DNA of 64,000 nucleotides from JAGQIB01 sp041393395 (GTDB lineage: Bacteria > ARS69). The notes below the pieces were generated by a model. That model was not told the origin of the DNA, made no database searches, and saw only the letters and a program-made list of their open reading frames with translations. The translations under genes and the position numbers were made by a program. Below are positions 33,165-42,588 of this stretch, one piece after another (within the stretch, counting starts at the first letter, position 1; each line of letters begins with the position of its first letter). Where the stretch lies: contig JAWKKG010000008.1 of assembly GCA_041393395.1 (NCBI GenBank), positions 62,001 to 126,000 on the forward strand, read 5' to 3'.

Positions 33165-34366
33165 GGGGTCGACTCCTCCCTCGCGGGCGACTCCTCGGGC
33201 TCGAACTCGGGCGCACCCTCGCCCCCCGATTCGAGCATGAAGCGGGCGCTCTGTGCGAGTTCCGAGTCCGGGAACTCGTCGAGCAGCCGGCGGAATGCCC
33301 CGTTCGCGCCGGTCGAGTCACCGAGCGTCTCCGCGCGCTGGAAGCCCGCCATGAAGAGCGCTTCGGGAACTCTCGGATCGTCCGGCCAGCGACGGATCAA
33401 CTCCTCGTACAGCTGAACCGCCTGACGGGCGTCGCTCGCCGACTGCGCCTCGGCGAAGACCGCTTCGGCGTCCCGCTCCGTCTCGAGCACTTCCACATGG
33501 TATCGCTCGTTCAGCTCGTCGAGAAGTTCCGGGAGACCTTTCGTGCTGCGTTCGCGCTGAATCCGCCCCTCGACGTCCGCTCGCGCCTCCTCGAACGTCA
33601 TCTCGTGGGCGGGACGCTCCTCTTCCACGACGGCGAAGTGCCAACCGAGCACGGTCTGGAACAGCTCGCTCACTTCGCCCACGGGCAAGGCGAAGACGAT
33701 CTCGTGGAAGCGCGGGTGATTGCCGAACCAGGCGGCGCTCTTGCCCTTGCGGATCCACCCCGGGAGCTCACCGCCGCCGTCGATGAGGCGCGGATCCTCG
33801 CAGAACCGGCGGCAAACCTGATCCATCGGGAGGTGGTCATCCACGACCATCTCCCGCGCGCGCTTCGCAATCGTCTCGTTGCGATTCTGGAAGAGTCGCA
33901 CGCGGACGAGCCGCTCCTGGAAGTACTCGTCGCGGTGGGCGTCGAAGAAGGCGCGGGCGTCGGCCTCCGTGATCGCCGTCATCTCGCGTTGCTTTCGGTC
34001 GAGATACGCCTGGGCGAGAATCGAGCGTTCCGAGCGATCGATCTCGGAGGCGATCGCGGGGTCCTTCGCGAGCCCCTCGTCGCGCGCGGCGCGGACGAGG
34101 AGCTCCTCCTCGATTGCCTGGCGCAGCAGGCGCTCCCGGCCGGCCGGCGAGCTGAACTCGCCCCGGGCCAGCACCGGAACCTGCTCCAGCCGCGCTTCGA
34201 GATCGGACTCGCGGATCTTCCGATCGCCGACCTTCGCCAGGACGGCGCCGGGATCGCGATCACTCCGCCCCGGAGTGCCCTCCGAGGCGGACTGCCGGGA
34301 GCCGCAGCCGGGCGCGACGAGGAGCGCGAGCCCCCCGAGCGCCAGCATCAACGTGCGCGAGACCAT
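33161..34366 (-). CDS. PpiC/SurA-type peptidyl-prolyl isomerase, probable lipoprotein
   Basis: 401 residues from an ATG at 34366, eight bases after rplI. A signal peptide ends near A-P-G-C (C21), a weak lipobox. A SurA-N-like helical domain (about 38-135) begins L-A-K-V-G-D-R-K-I-R-E-S-D-L. The parvulin domain (about 150-265) contains FCEDPRLIDGGGELPGW and ALPVGEVSELFQTVLGWHF. The C-terminal 110 residues contain a tetratricopeptide-like repeat (LYEELIRRWPDDPRVPEA). It probably folds outer-membrane or exported proteins. Its position downstream of ribosomal genes may couple envelope chaperone supply to growth (inference). Confidence 0.88.
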   Translation of the reverse strand: MVSRTLMLALGGLALLVAPGCGSRQSASEGTPGRSDRDPGAVLAKVGDRKIRESDLEARLEQVPVLARGEFSSPAGRERLLRQAIEEELLVRAARDEGLAKDPAIASEIDRSERSILAQAYLDRKQREMTAITEADARAFFDAHRDEYFQERLVRVRLFQNRNETIAKRAREMVVDDHLPMDQVCRRFCEDPRLIDGGGELPGWIRKGKSAAWFGNHPRFHEIVFALPVGEVSELFQTVLGWHFAVVEEERPAHEMTFEEARADVEGRIQRERSTKGLPELLDELNERYHVEVLETERDAEAVFAEAQSASDARQAVQLYEELIRRWPDDPRVPEALFMAGFQRAETLGDSTGANGAFRRLLDEFPDSELAQSARFMLESGGEGAPEFEPEESPAREESTP

Positions 34367-34374
34367 CGAGGCGC

Positions 34375-35067
34375 TCAGTCGGAGCTTCCGTCCGAACCCT
34401 CGGCGCCGGACGCCGCCGCCGTCTTGGCGGCTTCCCGCGCCTCCGCCTCTTCCTGCTCGCGCTTGCGACGGGCCTCGGCGCGCTCGATCGCCTGCCGCGC
34501 TGCTTCCTCGGCCTCGCGCTCCCGCTCGGCGCGCGCCTCGGCTTCCACCCGCTCGGCCTCGAGTCGCGCCGTCTCGGCCGCGTCCCAGAGCGCCTGTGCC
34601 GCCCGGGCGCCGTCCTTCGAGCCCGACTCCCGATCGACGAACACCTTCGCCACCGTGTCGACCTCGGAGTGGATGTGGATCGGAACTTCGAAGACGCCGA
34701 GACGGCGGATCGGAACGTCGAGACGGATCCGACGGCGGTCCACCTCGAGACCGGCCTGCCGCAGCAGGACGGCGAGTTCCTTCGCGGTCACGGAGCCGAA
34801 CGCCTTGCCCTCGGCCCCGATCTTCAGCGTGGTGAAGATCTCGTGGTCGCCGAGGAAACCCGCGACCTTGCGCGCTTCCTGCCGTGCTTTTTCCTGACGC
34901 CGACCGGAGAGACGATTCTCCTCGGCCATCGTGGCGAGATTGCCCGACGTCGCGGGCACCGCGAACCGACGCGGCAGCAGGAAATTCCGAGCGTAGCCCG
35001 CCGAGACGTCGAGGTGATCCCCCCGGGACCCGACCTCCGGAACGTCGACGGTGAGGATGACTTTCAT
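34375..35067 (-). CDS. rplI: Large ribosomal subunit protein bL9 with charged C-terminal extension
   Basis: 230 residues from an ATG at 35067 overlapping the DUF2232 stop (ATGA). Residues 1-148 are normal bL9: M-K-V-I-L-T-V-D-V-P at the N-terminus, the GYARNFLLPRRFAVPAT signature (24-40), the connecting helix, and the C-terminal domain with GKAFGSVT. About 80 further residues form a highly charged Glu/Arg/Ala helix ending in a Ser/Gly-rich stretch, which is not found in the roughly 150-residue E. coli protein. The extension may be a solvent-exposed single helix. Confidence 0.94.
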   Translation of the reverse strand: MKVILTVDVPEVGSRGDHLDVSAGYARNFLLPRRFAVPATSGNLATMAEENRLSGRRQEKARQEARKVAGFLGDHEIFTTLKIGAEGKAFGSVTAKELAVLLRQAGLEVDRRRIRLDVPIRRLGVFEVPIHIHSEVDTVAKVFVDRESGSKDGARAAQALWDAAETARLEAERVEAEARAEREREAEEAARQAIERAEARRKREQEEAEAREAAKTAAASGAEGSDGSSD

Positions 35068-36068
35068 TCCGCCCCCCTTTGGTCGTCACCGGACGACTGC
35101 TGAAACATCGAAAAGGGATTCGATCCCTTGCCTTCGTCGCGGTGCCGCCGGAAGTCGAACCAAGCGTCGAACAACCCGAGCGCCGACGTCACGAATGCGA
35201 ACACGGGAAGGAAGAGCAGCACGGACGCCAGGAAGTAGGCGACGCGTGCCAGGATGCCCAACCGTCCCCGATCCATCCAAAAGCACTGGATCGCGAGTCC
35301 TCGCGCGGCGAACACCAGCGCCGACGCGAACACCAGGTTCCAGCCCACGGTCTCGACGACCCCCTGCCCGAACAGGACCGCCGCCAGTCCGAGGATGAGG
35401 ACCCCCACGAAGCCGTCGGGGACCTCGAGCCTCACGAACGGTTCCCGCGCAAGCCACTCGCCGTGAGGCGCGAGTCGCCGCGCAAGCCCGGCCGCGACCG
35501 CGAGCAGGGCCGCAAACCAGGTCACTTCCGAGGCGACCCAGGTCCGGCGCGCGAACGCCAGCGCCGACTCCGTGCTCGCCTCCAGTTCCGCCCAGCGTTC
35601 CGGCGGCCAGCTCGACCGGGACTCCGCCACGATCGAGTCGAACCACGTCCGGAAGTCCGCCGGGAACGGGTCGTATCCCTTCACCGCGAGGAACACGGTC
35701 CAAAGCGCGAAAGGAAGCGTCGCGAGCAGCACCGCCCGCCACGCCGAGCCACGCGCCCTCCGGACCCCGATCCAGATTCCGGTCGCGACCCCCGCGGCGG
35801 CGACGCCCGGCAACGCGGCCGGTGCGAAGAACCCGACCAGGGCCACCGCCGGTGCGATCGCTACGACCGCCGCCGGGAGGCCACGGGTGGCCGCCCAGCC
35901 GAATCCCACCACGGGAATCGCGAAAGAGATCAACGGCGCCAGGGCCGCCTCCGCTCCTCCGAGTCCCGCGACCGCCGCGGCCAGCAGGACCGCAACCGTC
36001 AGCGCGAAGAGCCGTGGGGGCACCGCAGGTCTCGTCGGGTGCAGCGTCGATTCCTCCGGCGACCCCAC
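35064..36068 (-). CDS. DUF2232 multi-pass membrane protein
   Basis: 334 residues from a GTG at 36068 with GGAGG five bases upstream. About eight hydrophobic helices are visible, with a central loop containing Y-D-P-F-P-A-D-F-R-T-W and a soluble C-terminal tail (FDFRRHRDEGKGSNPF). It is called DUF2232 mainly because it occupies the classic place between rpsR and rplI, where YybS-like membrane proteins occur; the function of that family is not known. It starts 25 bp after rpsR and overlaps rplI. Confidence 0.72.
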   Translation of the reverse strand: MGSPEESTLHPTRPAVPPRLFALTVAVLLAAAVAGLGGAEAALAPLISFAIPVVGFGWAATRGLPAAVVAIAPAVALVGFFAPAALPGVAAAGVATGIWIGVRRARGSAWRAVLLATLPFALWTVFLAVKGYDPFPADFRTWFDSIVAESRSSWPPERWAELEASTESALAFARRTWVASEVTWFAALLAVAAGLARRLAPHGEWLAREPFVRLEVPDGFVGVLILGLAAVLFGQGVVETVGWNLVFASALVFAARGLAIQCFWMDRGRLGILARVAYFLASVLLFLPVFAFVTSALGLFDAWFDFRRHRDEGKGSNPFSMFQQSSGDDQRGAE

Positions 36069-36093
36069 CGGTCCCTCCCGGTCCGAGTGCGTT

Positions 36094-36318
36094 CTACCGG
36101 TAGTGATCGCTCGTGTACGGCAACAGCGCCAGGTACCGGGCGCGCTTCACGGCGAGGGTGAGGCCCCGCTGGTGGTACGCGCTGGTTCCCGTGATGCGCC
36201 GCGGCACGAGCTTGCCGCGATCGGTGACGTAGCGCCGCAGACGCTCGACATCCTTGTAGTCCACGATCTCGATGCCGTCCTGCGTGAAGCGGCACACCTT
36301 GCGACGTCGATCTCTCAT
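36094..36318 (-). CDS. rpsR: Small ribosomal subunit protein bS18
   Basis: 74 residues. There are two adjacent ATG codons (36321 and 36318). The second is favoured because GAGGAG then lies four bases upstream instead of one, giving the N-terminus MRDRRRKVC. The core D-Y-K-D-V-E-R-L-R-R-Y-V and the closing R-A-R-Y-L-A-L-L-P-Y are standard bS18. A cysteine at position 9 matches the zinc-type or C+ paralogues, but the other ligands are not present. bS18 binds bS6 on the platform of the 30S subunit; rpsF is in the same operon. Confidence 0.95.
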   Translation of the reverse strand: MRDRRRKVCRFTQDGIEIVDYKDVERLRRYVTDRGKLVPRRITGTSAYHQRGLTLAVKRARYLALLPYTSDHYR

Positions 36319-36336
36319 CATTCTCCTCGTAAACGA

Positions 36337-36358
36337 CGCGCGGCACTTCCGCCGCGCG
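36337..36358 (-). other. Stable hairpin between ssb and rpsR
   Basis: Minus-strand CGCGCGGC (36358-36351) pairs with GCCGCGCG (36344-36337) around a six-base loop, in the 62-65 bp gap before rpsR. No U tract follows, so it is not a standard terminator. It may protect or process the polycistronic mRNA, or adjust the rpsR level. Confidence 0.55.
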
Positions 36359-36383
36359 ATGGCTCACCGTCTGGTTGCGAAGG

Positions 36384-36824
36384 TCAGAACGGCAGGTCGT
36401 CGGAAGGCATTCCGCCGCCCGCGCTCTCGGAGGAACCGCCGGCGTACGCGGGCGAACCTCCCCCTTCTCCGCGGCGGTCCAGGACCTGGACGCGATCCGC
36501 GTTGATCTCGATCGTCGTGCGCTTCTGACCGTCTTCCGCTTCCCAGGAACGGCTCTGGAGACGACCCTCCACGAGCACGGCGCTCCCCTTCTGGAGCTGG
36601 TCCCCGAGACGCTCGGCCAGCTGGCCCCACGTCACGACGTTCACGAAGCACGTCTCTTCCTTCCAGTCGCTGGAATCACTCTTCTCCCGGTAGTAGCGCG
36701 ACGAGGCGATGCCGAAACGGGTCATCGCGGCGCCGCTCTGCGTGTACCGGACTTCGGGATCCCAGGTGCAGTTCCCGGCGATCATGATCTTGTTCAGCGA
36801 CGGAAGTTTCAGTTCGCGGCTCAA
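36384..36824 (-). CDS. ssb: Single-stranded DNA-binding protein
   Basis: 146 residues from a TTG at 36824 overlapping the rpsF stop (TTGA). The OB fold is recognisable from N-K-I-M-I-A-G-N-C-T-W-D-P-E-V-R, the WGQLAERLGDQLQKGS helix and the VEGRLQSRSW strand. The glycine-rich linker ends with the acidic tip M-P-S-D-D-L-P-F that binds partner proteins. Its place between rpsF and rpsR is the usual bacterial order. A start at the internal methionine 14 would remove the first strand and is rejected. Confidence 0.95.
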   Translation of the reverse strand: MSRELKLPSLNKIMIAGNCTWDPEVRYTQSGAAMTRFGIASSRYYREKSDSSDWKEETCFVNVVTWGQLAERLGDQLQKGSAVLVEGRLQSRSWEAEDGQKRTTIEINADRVQVLDRRGEGGGSPAYAGGSSESAGGGMPSDDLPF

Positions 36825-37285
36825 TTGTCGTCCTCCCCTCCCTCGCCGGAGTCGTCGTCGTCGTCGTTGCGGCGGCGACGCGAGCGGCTGTCGTCCCGAT
36901 CGTCGTCGCTGTCGCGATCCCGACGGGAGCCGTGCCTCCGTTCGCGGGAGTCTCCGTAGTCCTCGGACTCGCTCGACTGTCCCACGTACTCCAGGGGAGT
37001 CCCTTCGTCACGAATGACGAGAGCGCGCAAGACGTTCTCGTTCAGACGGAAATGCCGGTTCAGCTCGCCGAGCTTCGGGCCCTCGAGGCTGAAACGGAGA
37101 ATGTGATACACGCCTTCGGAGTGGTCCTCGATGGGGTACGCGAGGCGTCGGCGTCCCCAGTCCTTCTCGGCCGTGACCTCACCCCCCTCGCGGGAGATGA
37201 CCTGCTTCACGGACTCGATTTCCTTCTGCACTCCGTCCTGGTCCAGGGTCGGAGCCAGGATGAAGGTCGTTTCGTATTGGCGCAC
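36821..37285 (-). CDS. rpsF: Small ribosomal subunit protein bS6 with acidic/arginine tail
   Basis: 154 residues from a GTG at 37285 with GGAGG nine bases upstream. Residues 1-100 are the bS6 ferredoxin-like fold: RQYETTFILAP at the start, DWGRRRLAYPI and YHILRF in the centre, and E-N-V-L-R-A-L-V at the end. Residues about 105-154 form a repetitive tail alternating Arg-rich and Asp/Glu-rich segments, longer than in E. coli, where RimK adds glutamates to the end. It is the first gene of the operon, downstream of a readable promoter and a leader hairpin. Confidence 0.95.
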   Translation of the reverse strand: MRQYETTFILAPTLDQDGVQKEIESVKQVISREGGEVTAEKDWGRRRLAYPIEDHSEGVYHILRFSLEGPKLGELNRHFRLNENVLRALVIRDEGTPLEYVGQSSESEDYGDSRERRHGSRRDRDSDDDRDDSRSRRRRNDDDDDSGEGGEDDN

Positions 37286-37304
37286 GCGCGGTTTCCTCCC
37301 GGAA

Positions 37305-37325
37305 CGGCTCCTCCCCGCGGAGCCG
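37305..37325 (-). promoter_or_regulatory. Leader hairpin upstream of rpsF, possible S6:S18 autoregulatory element
   Basis: Minus-strand CGGCTCC pairs with GGAGCCG (seven base pairs, seven-base loop) just upstream of the rpsF ribosome-binding site. rpsF leaders in many bacteria carry a hairpin recognised by the S6:S18 pair through a CCG in a bulge. A CCG is present at the foot of this stem, but the full motif cannot be confirmed by eye. Confidence 0.35.
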
Positions 37326-37360
37326 GCAATGCGATTTATCCCTGGTCGGGGAAGTGAGGG

Positions 37361-37389
37361 AGTCTACCGACGGTCCCCGACCGGGTCAA
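37361..37389 (-). promoter_or_regulatory. Sigma70-type promoter of the rpsF operon
   Basis: TTGACC (37389-37384) and TAGACT (37366-37361) are 17 bases apart on the minus strand. A start near 37354 gives a leader of about 70 bases. It lies between the hppA terminator hairpin and rpsF, where a promoter is required. Confidence 0.78.
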
Positions 37390-37467
37390 GGCGACGTTTC
37401 CGGCCACCCCGGCCACGGCGACTCCCACCGCGGAACCCAGCGCCCGCGGGCGGAGGCCGGAAAGTCG

Positions 37468-37495
37468 AGGAGGGGCCCCTCTCGGAGCCCCTCCT
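37468..37495 (-). terminator. Terminator-like hairpin after hppA
   Basis: AGGAGGGGC (37495-37487) and GCCCCTCCT (37476-37468) form a nine-base-pair stem with a ten-base loop, 25 bases after the hppA stop. There is no U run, only CGACTTTCC, so termination may be imperfect; the same palindrome could also end transcription on the other strand. Confidence 0.55.
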
Positions 37496-37519
37496 GCGAA
37501 CGAGAGCCGTGCGACGACG

Positions 37520-39571
<2,052 letters not shown>

Positions 39572-39650
39572 GGGTGGTGTGCTCCCTCCGTTTGTCCCGA
39601 TAAATCCCGATTGATCACGAAGTCGATCACGTTCTGTCCGGCCGATCGAC

Positions 39651-40214
39651 TCAGCCGGTGTTGAAGCGGTTTTGGGCCGCCTCGATCCCATCCTCGAGGA
39701 ACGTGGCCACGCCGTCCTCGGCGCGGGCCAGGCATTCCTCCACGACCGGCCACTCTTCCGGCCGGAAGGGCTCGAGCACCCAGTCGACGACGTCTTCCCG
39801 ACCGTCGCTCTCGGGTCGCCCGATCCCGATCCGGAGACGCGGGAAGTCCCGGGTCCCCAACTCCTCGATCATCGATCTCAGCCCGTTGTGACCTCCGGGC
39901 CCTCCCCCGCGCCGGAAGCGAATGCGCCCGAGCGGAAGGTCGAGATCGTCCGTCACCGCCAGCAACCGCGAGACCTCGGGTCCCCCGGCTTGAGCGAGAA
40001 GACTCCTGGCAGCCACCCCCGACCGGTTCATCCAGGTCAAAGGCTGGGCGAGGATCCCCCGAAGGCCCGCCACGGTAAAGGAACAAATCCGTGAAGGGCC
40101 GGGCCCGTTCTCGAACCTCGCACCCTGCCGCTGCGCCATGCGCTCCACGAGCAGGAAGCCGAGGTTGTGGCGGGTGTCCCGATAGCGATCGCCCGGATTC
40201 CCGAGACCCAGCAC
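39651..40214 (-). CDS. pth: Peptidyl-tRNA hydrolase
   Basis: 187 residues from a GTG at 40214. Family motifs: L-G-N-P-G-D-R-Y-R-D-T-R-H-N-L-G-F (the catalytic His in RHN), WMNRSG, the D-D-L-D-L-P-L-G loop, GGGPGGHNGL and RLRIGIGRP. It frees tRNA from peptidyl-tRNA that drops off the ribosome. With this start the first beta strand is two or three residues short, and no ribosome-binding site precedes it. The frame stays open upstream to a CTG at 40238 which has GGAGG about ten bases before it, so translation might begin there. It follows rplY by 26 bp. Confidence 0.93.
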   Translation of the reverse strand: MLGLGNPGDRYRDTRHNLGFLLVERMAQRQGARFENGPGPSRICSFTVAGLRGILAQPLTWMNRSGVAARSLLAQAGGPEVSRLLAVTDDLDLPLGRIRFRRGGGPGGHNGLRSMIEELGTRDFPRLRIGIGRPESDGREDVVDWVLEPFRPEEWPVVEECLARAEDGVATFLEDGIEAAQNRFNTG

Positions 40215-40240
40215 GAGAAAATCCGGAGCCGGGTCGCGAC

Positions 40241-40888
40241 TCAGGACTCGCCTTCCTCCTTCGATTGGGTCTCCGCGACCGTCGGCACGGTGGCCGAGAC
40301 CGGACCGCCGTCCTCATCGGTGGCCGCCTTCTCCACCGTCGGCGAAGCGACGTGCGCCACGACGCGCTCCATCTCCTCGAGGAACTCGAAGTTCTCCGTC
40401 TTGATGTCGCTCACGTGGATGGAGTCGCCGACCGCCATGCCGGACACGTCGATCTCGATGTGCGACGGGATGTTCGACGGAAGACAGGAGACCTCGAGTT
40501 CGCGCGCGGAGTGCTCGAGGATGCCGCCGTAATTCTTCACGCCGTCCGGTTCGCCCACGAGGTGCACCGTGACCATCACGTGCACGGGCTTGCTCATGTC
40601 GATGTGCAGGAAGTCCACGTGCATGAACTCCAGCGAAACCGGATCGCGCTGGAACTCGCGCGCGATGCTCTTGAGCGGCGGCTGGCCCGGCAACGTCACG
40701 TCGAAGACCAGGGCCTCTCCGGCCGCCTCGTGGAATGCCGTGAGGAACTCCTTGTGATCCACCGTGAGAGCGATCTTCTTGCCCTGGCCGTACAGCACTC
40801 CGGGCAGCTGTCCTTCCCGTCGGGCGGTGCGGGCGCCGCCCTTGCCGATCCGCTCGCGGACCTTCGCGTCGATCGCGATCGTCTTCAT
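40241..40888 (-). CDS. rplY: Large ribosomal subunit protein bL25, Ctc (long) form
   Basis: 215 residues from an ATG at 40888 with GAGGAG three bases upstream. Residues 1-95 are the 5S rRNA-binding bL25 domain (A-R-T-A-R-R-E-G-Q-L-P-G-V-L-Y-G; FMHVDFLHID). Residues 96-185 are the TL5/Ctc C-terminal beta domain (H-L-V-G-E-P-D-G-V-K; L-P-S-N-I-P-S-H-I-E-I-D-V). An acidic, low-complexity tail of about 30 residues ends the protein, as in many Ctc proteins. The rplY-pth and prs-rplY neighbourhoods are widespread in bacteria. Confidence 0.95.
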   Translation of the reverse strand: MKTIAIDAKVRERIGKGGARTARREGQLPGVLYGQGKKIALTVDHKEFLTAFHEAAGEALVFDVTLPGQPPLKSIAREFQRDPVSLEFMHVDFLHIDMSKPVHVMVTVHLVGEPDGVKNYGGILEHSARELEVSCLPSNIPSHIEIDVSGMAVGDSIHVSDIKTENFEFLEEMERVVAHVASPTVEKAATDEDGGPVSATVPTVAETQSKEEGES

Positions 40889-40931
40889 GATCTCCTCGGA
40901 TTTCCGCGCCTTCGCGCGCGTCTTGGTGGTC

Positions 40932-41888
40932 TCAGTGGTCGAACAGGATCGAGATCGATTCGCTGCGGTGAATCCGCCGGATCGCCTCGGAAAACACGTG
41001 CGCCGTGGACAGGACTTCGAGCTTGGACGACTCCGTTCGCAACGGAATCGTGTCCGTGGCGACGAGCTTCGAAACCGGCGAGCGCTCGAGGCGTTCGAGG
41101 GCGCCGCCCGACAGCAGCGCATGAGTCGCGCACGCGTAGATGTCGAGCGCGCCCGCCTCCTTCAACTTCTCGGCCGCCTTGATCAGGGTGCCGCCGGTAT
41201 CGATCATGTCGTCGATGATCAGCAGATGGCGTCCCTTCACCTCGGACGCGCCGATCACGTTCATCACCTCGATGTCGTTCGCCTTGGGCCGCCGCTTCTC
41301 CACGATCGCGAGCGGGAGACCGAGCCGGTTCGCGTAGGCCCGCGCCATCTTGACGCTGCCCAGATCCGGCGCCACGACCGCGAACGAGGACAGGTCCAGG
41401 TGGCTGAACCAGTCCATGAACACGGGCTGGGCGTAGAGGTGGTCCACGGGGATGTCGAAGAAGCCCTGGATCTGGGCCGCGTGGAGATCCATCGTGAGAA
41501 CCCGGTCCGCTCCGGCCGTGGTGATCAGGTTTGCCACGAGCTTCGCTGCCAGGGAGACCCGCGGCTGGTCCTTGCGGTCCTGACGCGCGTACCCGAAATA
41601 CGGGATCACCGCGGTCACCCGGGAGGCGGACGCTCGCGTCGCCGCATCCAGCAAGAGGAACAGCTCCATCAGACTGTCCTTCGGACCCGGGATCGTGGGC
41701 TGGACGATGAAGACGTCGACACCCCGGACGTTCTGATTCAGACGAACGAAGATCTCGCCGTCCGAGAACCGCGAGATCTCCGCGTCACCGAGCGGCACGC
41801 CGGTGGCGCGGGCGATGCCCTCGGCGAGCCCGCGGTTCGCGGTGCCGGAGAAGAGAACGAGATTGTCGGCGGCCATGGGCTCGCTCAC
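40932..41888 (-). CDS. prs: Ribose-phosphate pyrophosphokinase
   Basis: 318 residues from a GTG at 41888, selected because GGAGGTG lies at the right distance; an ATG at 41876 is the alternative. Makes PRPP from ribose 5-phosphate and ATP for nucleotides, histidine and NAD. Class I motifs are complete: the S-D-G-E-I-F-V flap, D-L-H-A-A-Q-I-Q-G-F-F-D, the catalytic EKRRPKAN loop and the PRPP-binding DDMIDTGGT. A promoter at 41983-42011 starts the prs-rplY-pth-hppA unit. The UbiA-type enzyme at 44070 may be a PRPP user. Confidence 0.96.
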   Translation of the reverse strand: MSEPMAADNLVLFSGTANRGLAEGIARATGVPLGDAEISRFSDGEIFVRLNQNVRGVDVFIVQPTIPGPKDSLMELFLLLDAATRASASRVTAVIPYFGYARQDRKDQPRVSLAAKLVANLITTAGADRVLTMDLHAAQIQGFFDIPVDHLYAQPVFMDWFSHLDLSSFAVVAPDLGSVKMARAYANRLGLPLAIVEKRRPKANDIEVMNVIGASEVKGRHLLIIDDMIDTGGTLIKAAEKLKEAGALDIYACATHALLSGGALERLERSPVSKLVATDTIPLRTESSKLEVLSTAHVFSEAIRRIHRSESISILFDH

Positions 41889-41982
41889 AACCACCCACCT
41901 CCGGATGGATCGGGACACAGGGGACTCGACGCGCTGACGCCCGTCCGGGTGGATTCCGGATTCCGGCGCAGAACGGCCGCCC

Positions 41983-42011
41983 AGTCTACCGGCCGGGTCC
42001 GGGGTATGCAA
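41983..42011 (-). promoter_or_regulatory. Sigma70-type promoter of prs
   Basis: TTGCAT (42011-42006) and TAGACT (41988-41983) are 17 bases apart on the minus strand, just after the tRNA-Gln gene. The -10 is identical to that of rpsF. A start near 41976 gives a leader of about 88 bases in which no riboswitch is recognised. Confidence 0.68.
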
Positions 42012-42054
42012 GGGGAACGGGCGGTCTGCCGCCGACCGCCGGACCGGGGACGGC

Positions 42055-42130
42055 TGGCTGGGGCGGGAGGATTCGAACCTCCAAATGCCGGCTCCAAAGG
42101 CCGGTGTCTTAACCATTTGACGACGCCCCA
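42055..42130 (-). tRNA. tRNA-Gln (anticodon UUG)
   Basis: A 76-base cloverleaf on the minus strand. The seven-pair acceptor stem is TGGGGCG/CGCCCCA, the D arm runs GTC...GAC, and the anticodon stem CCGGC/GCCGG carries loop CTTTGGA (anticodon TTG, reading CAA). The variable loop is CATTT and the T arm GGAGG TTCGAAT CCTCC. The discriminator is G and the CCA end is encoded. It lies between spoVG and the prs promoter and may be cut from the upstream transcript. Confidence 0.96.
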
Positions 42131-42197
42131 GCGTCGCTTGGGGGGGGCCGGGCCGCGGGTCTTCCGGAGCACGGAACGCCCGCAGCGTCCGTCGAAT

Positions 42198-42216
42198 GCC
42201 GGACTGGGAGTCCGGC
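42198..42216 (-). other. Seven-base-pair hairpin after spoVG
   Basis: GCCGGAC (42216-42210) and GTCCGGC (42204-42198) enclose a five-base loop, 38 bases after the spoVG stop and 67 bases before tRNA-Gln. There is no U tract. It could end the spoVG message weakly or mark a processing point before the tRNA. Confidence 0.45.
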
Positions 42217-42253
42217 GTCGGGCCCGCATCGAAACGGAAAGGGACCCCGCCGG

Positions 42254-42535
42254 CTACCCCGCCGTGGAATCGAGCGAGTGTTCCTCCGCGGCGAGGTGAT
42301 AGGCGGCGAGCACCGCCTTCTCCAGTCGGTCGCGCATTCCCTGGTGGATCGGGTGCGCGACGTCCTGAAACTCACCGTCCGCCTTGCGGCGACTCGGCAT
42401 GGCCACGAAGAGACCTTGATGGCCCGCGATCACCTTGACGCCCCGCACCACGAAGCAGTCGTCGAAGGTGACGGTCACGAACGCCTTCAGCTTGTCCTCG
42501 TCCCGGAGGGAAACCCGAACGTCGGTGATTTCCAT
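42254..42535 (-). CDS. spoVG: SpoVG-type RNA/DNA-binding regulator
   Basis: 93 residues from an ATG at 42535 with AGGAG four bases upstream. The family signature is nearly complete: MEITDVRV, then KAFVTVTFDDCFVVRG, a V-I-A-G-H-Q-G-L-F-V-A-M-P-S-R-R core and the DVAHPI strand, followed by a helical tail. SpoVG homologues bind nucleic acids and affect septation, virulence and capsule genes in Firmicutes and Borrelia, but the gene also occurs in non-sporulating phyla. It directly follows ispE, as in Bacillus, where ispE, purR and spoVG are near neighbours. Confidence 0.93.
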   Translation of the reverse strand: MEITDVRVSLRDEDKLKAFVTVTFDDCFVVRGVKVIAGHQGLFVAMPSRRKADGEFQDVAHPIHQGMRDRLEKAVLAAYHLAAEEHSLDSTAG

Positions 42536-42588
42536 GCATCTCCTCGACGGTCGCCGGAGATCCGGACGCCCGACTGGCGGGTGCGTGC

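Noticed and set aside
42198..42216. A second tRNA (Gly, anticodon CCC) beside tRNA-Gln
   Set aside because: The stem-loop looks like an anticodon arm, but no acceptor stem, D arm or T arm with GGTTCGA can be formed around it; treated as a plain hairpin.
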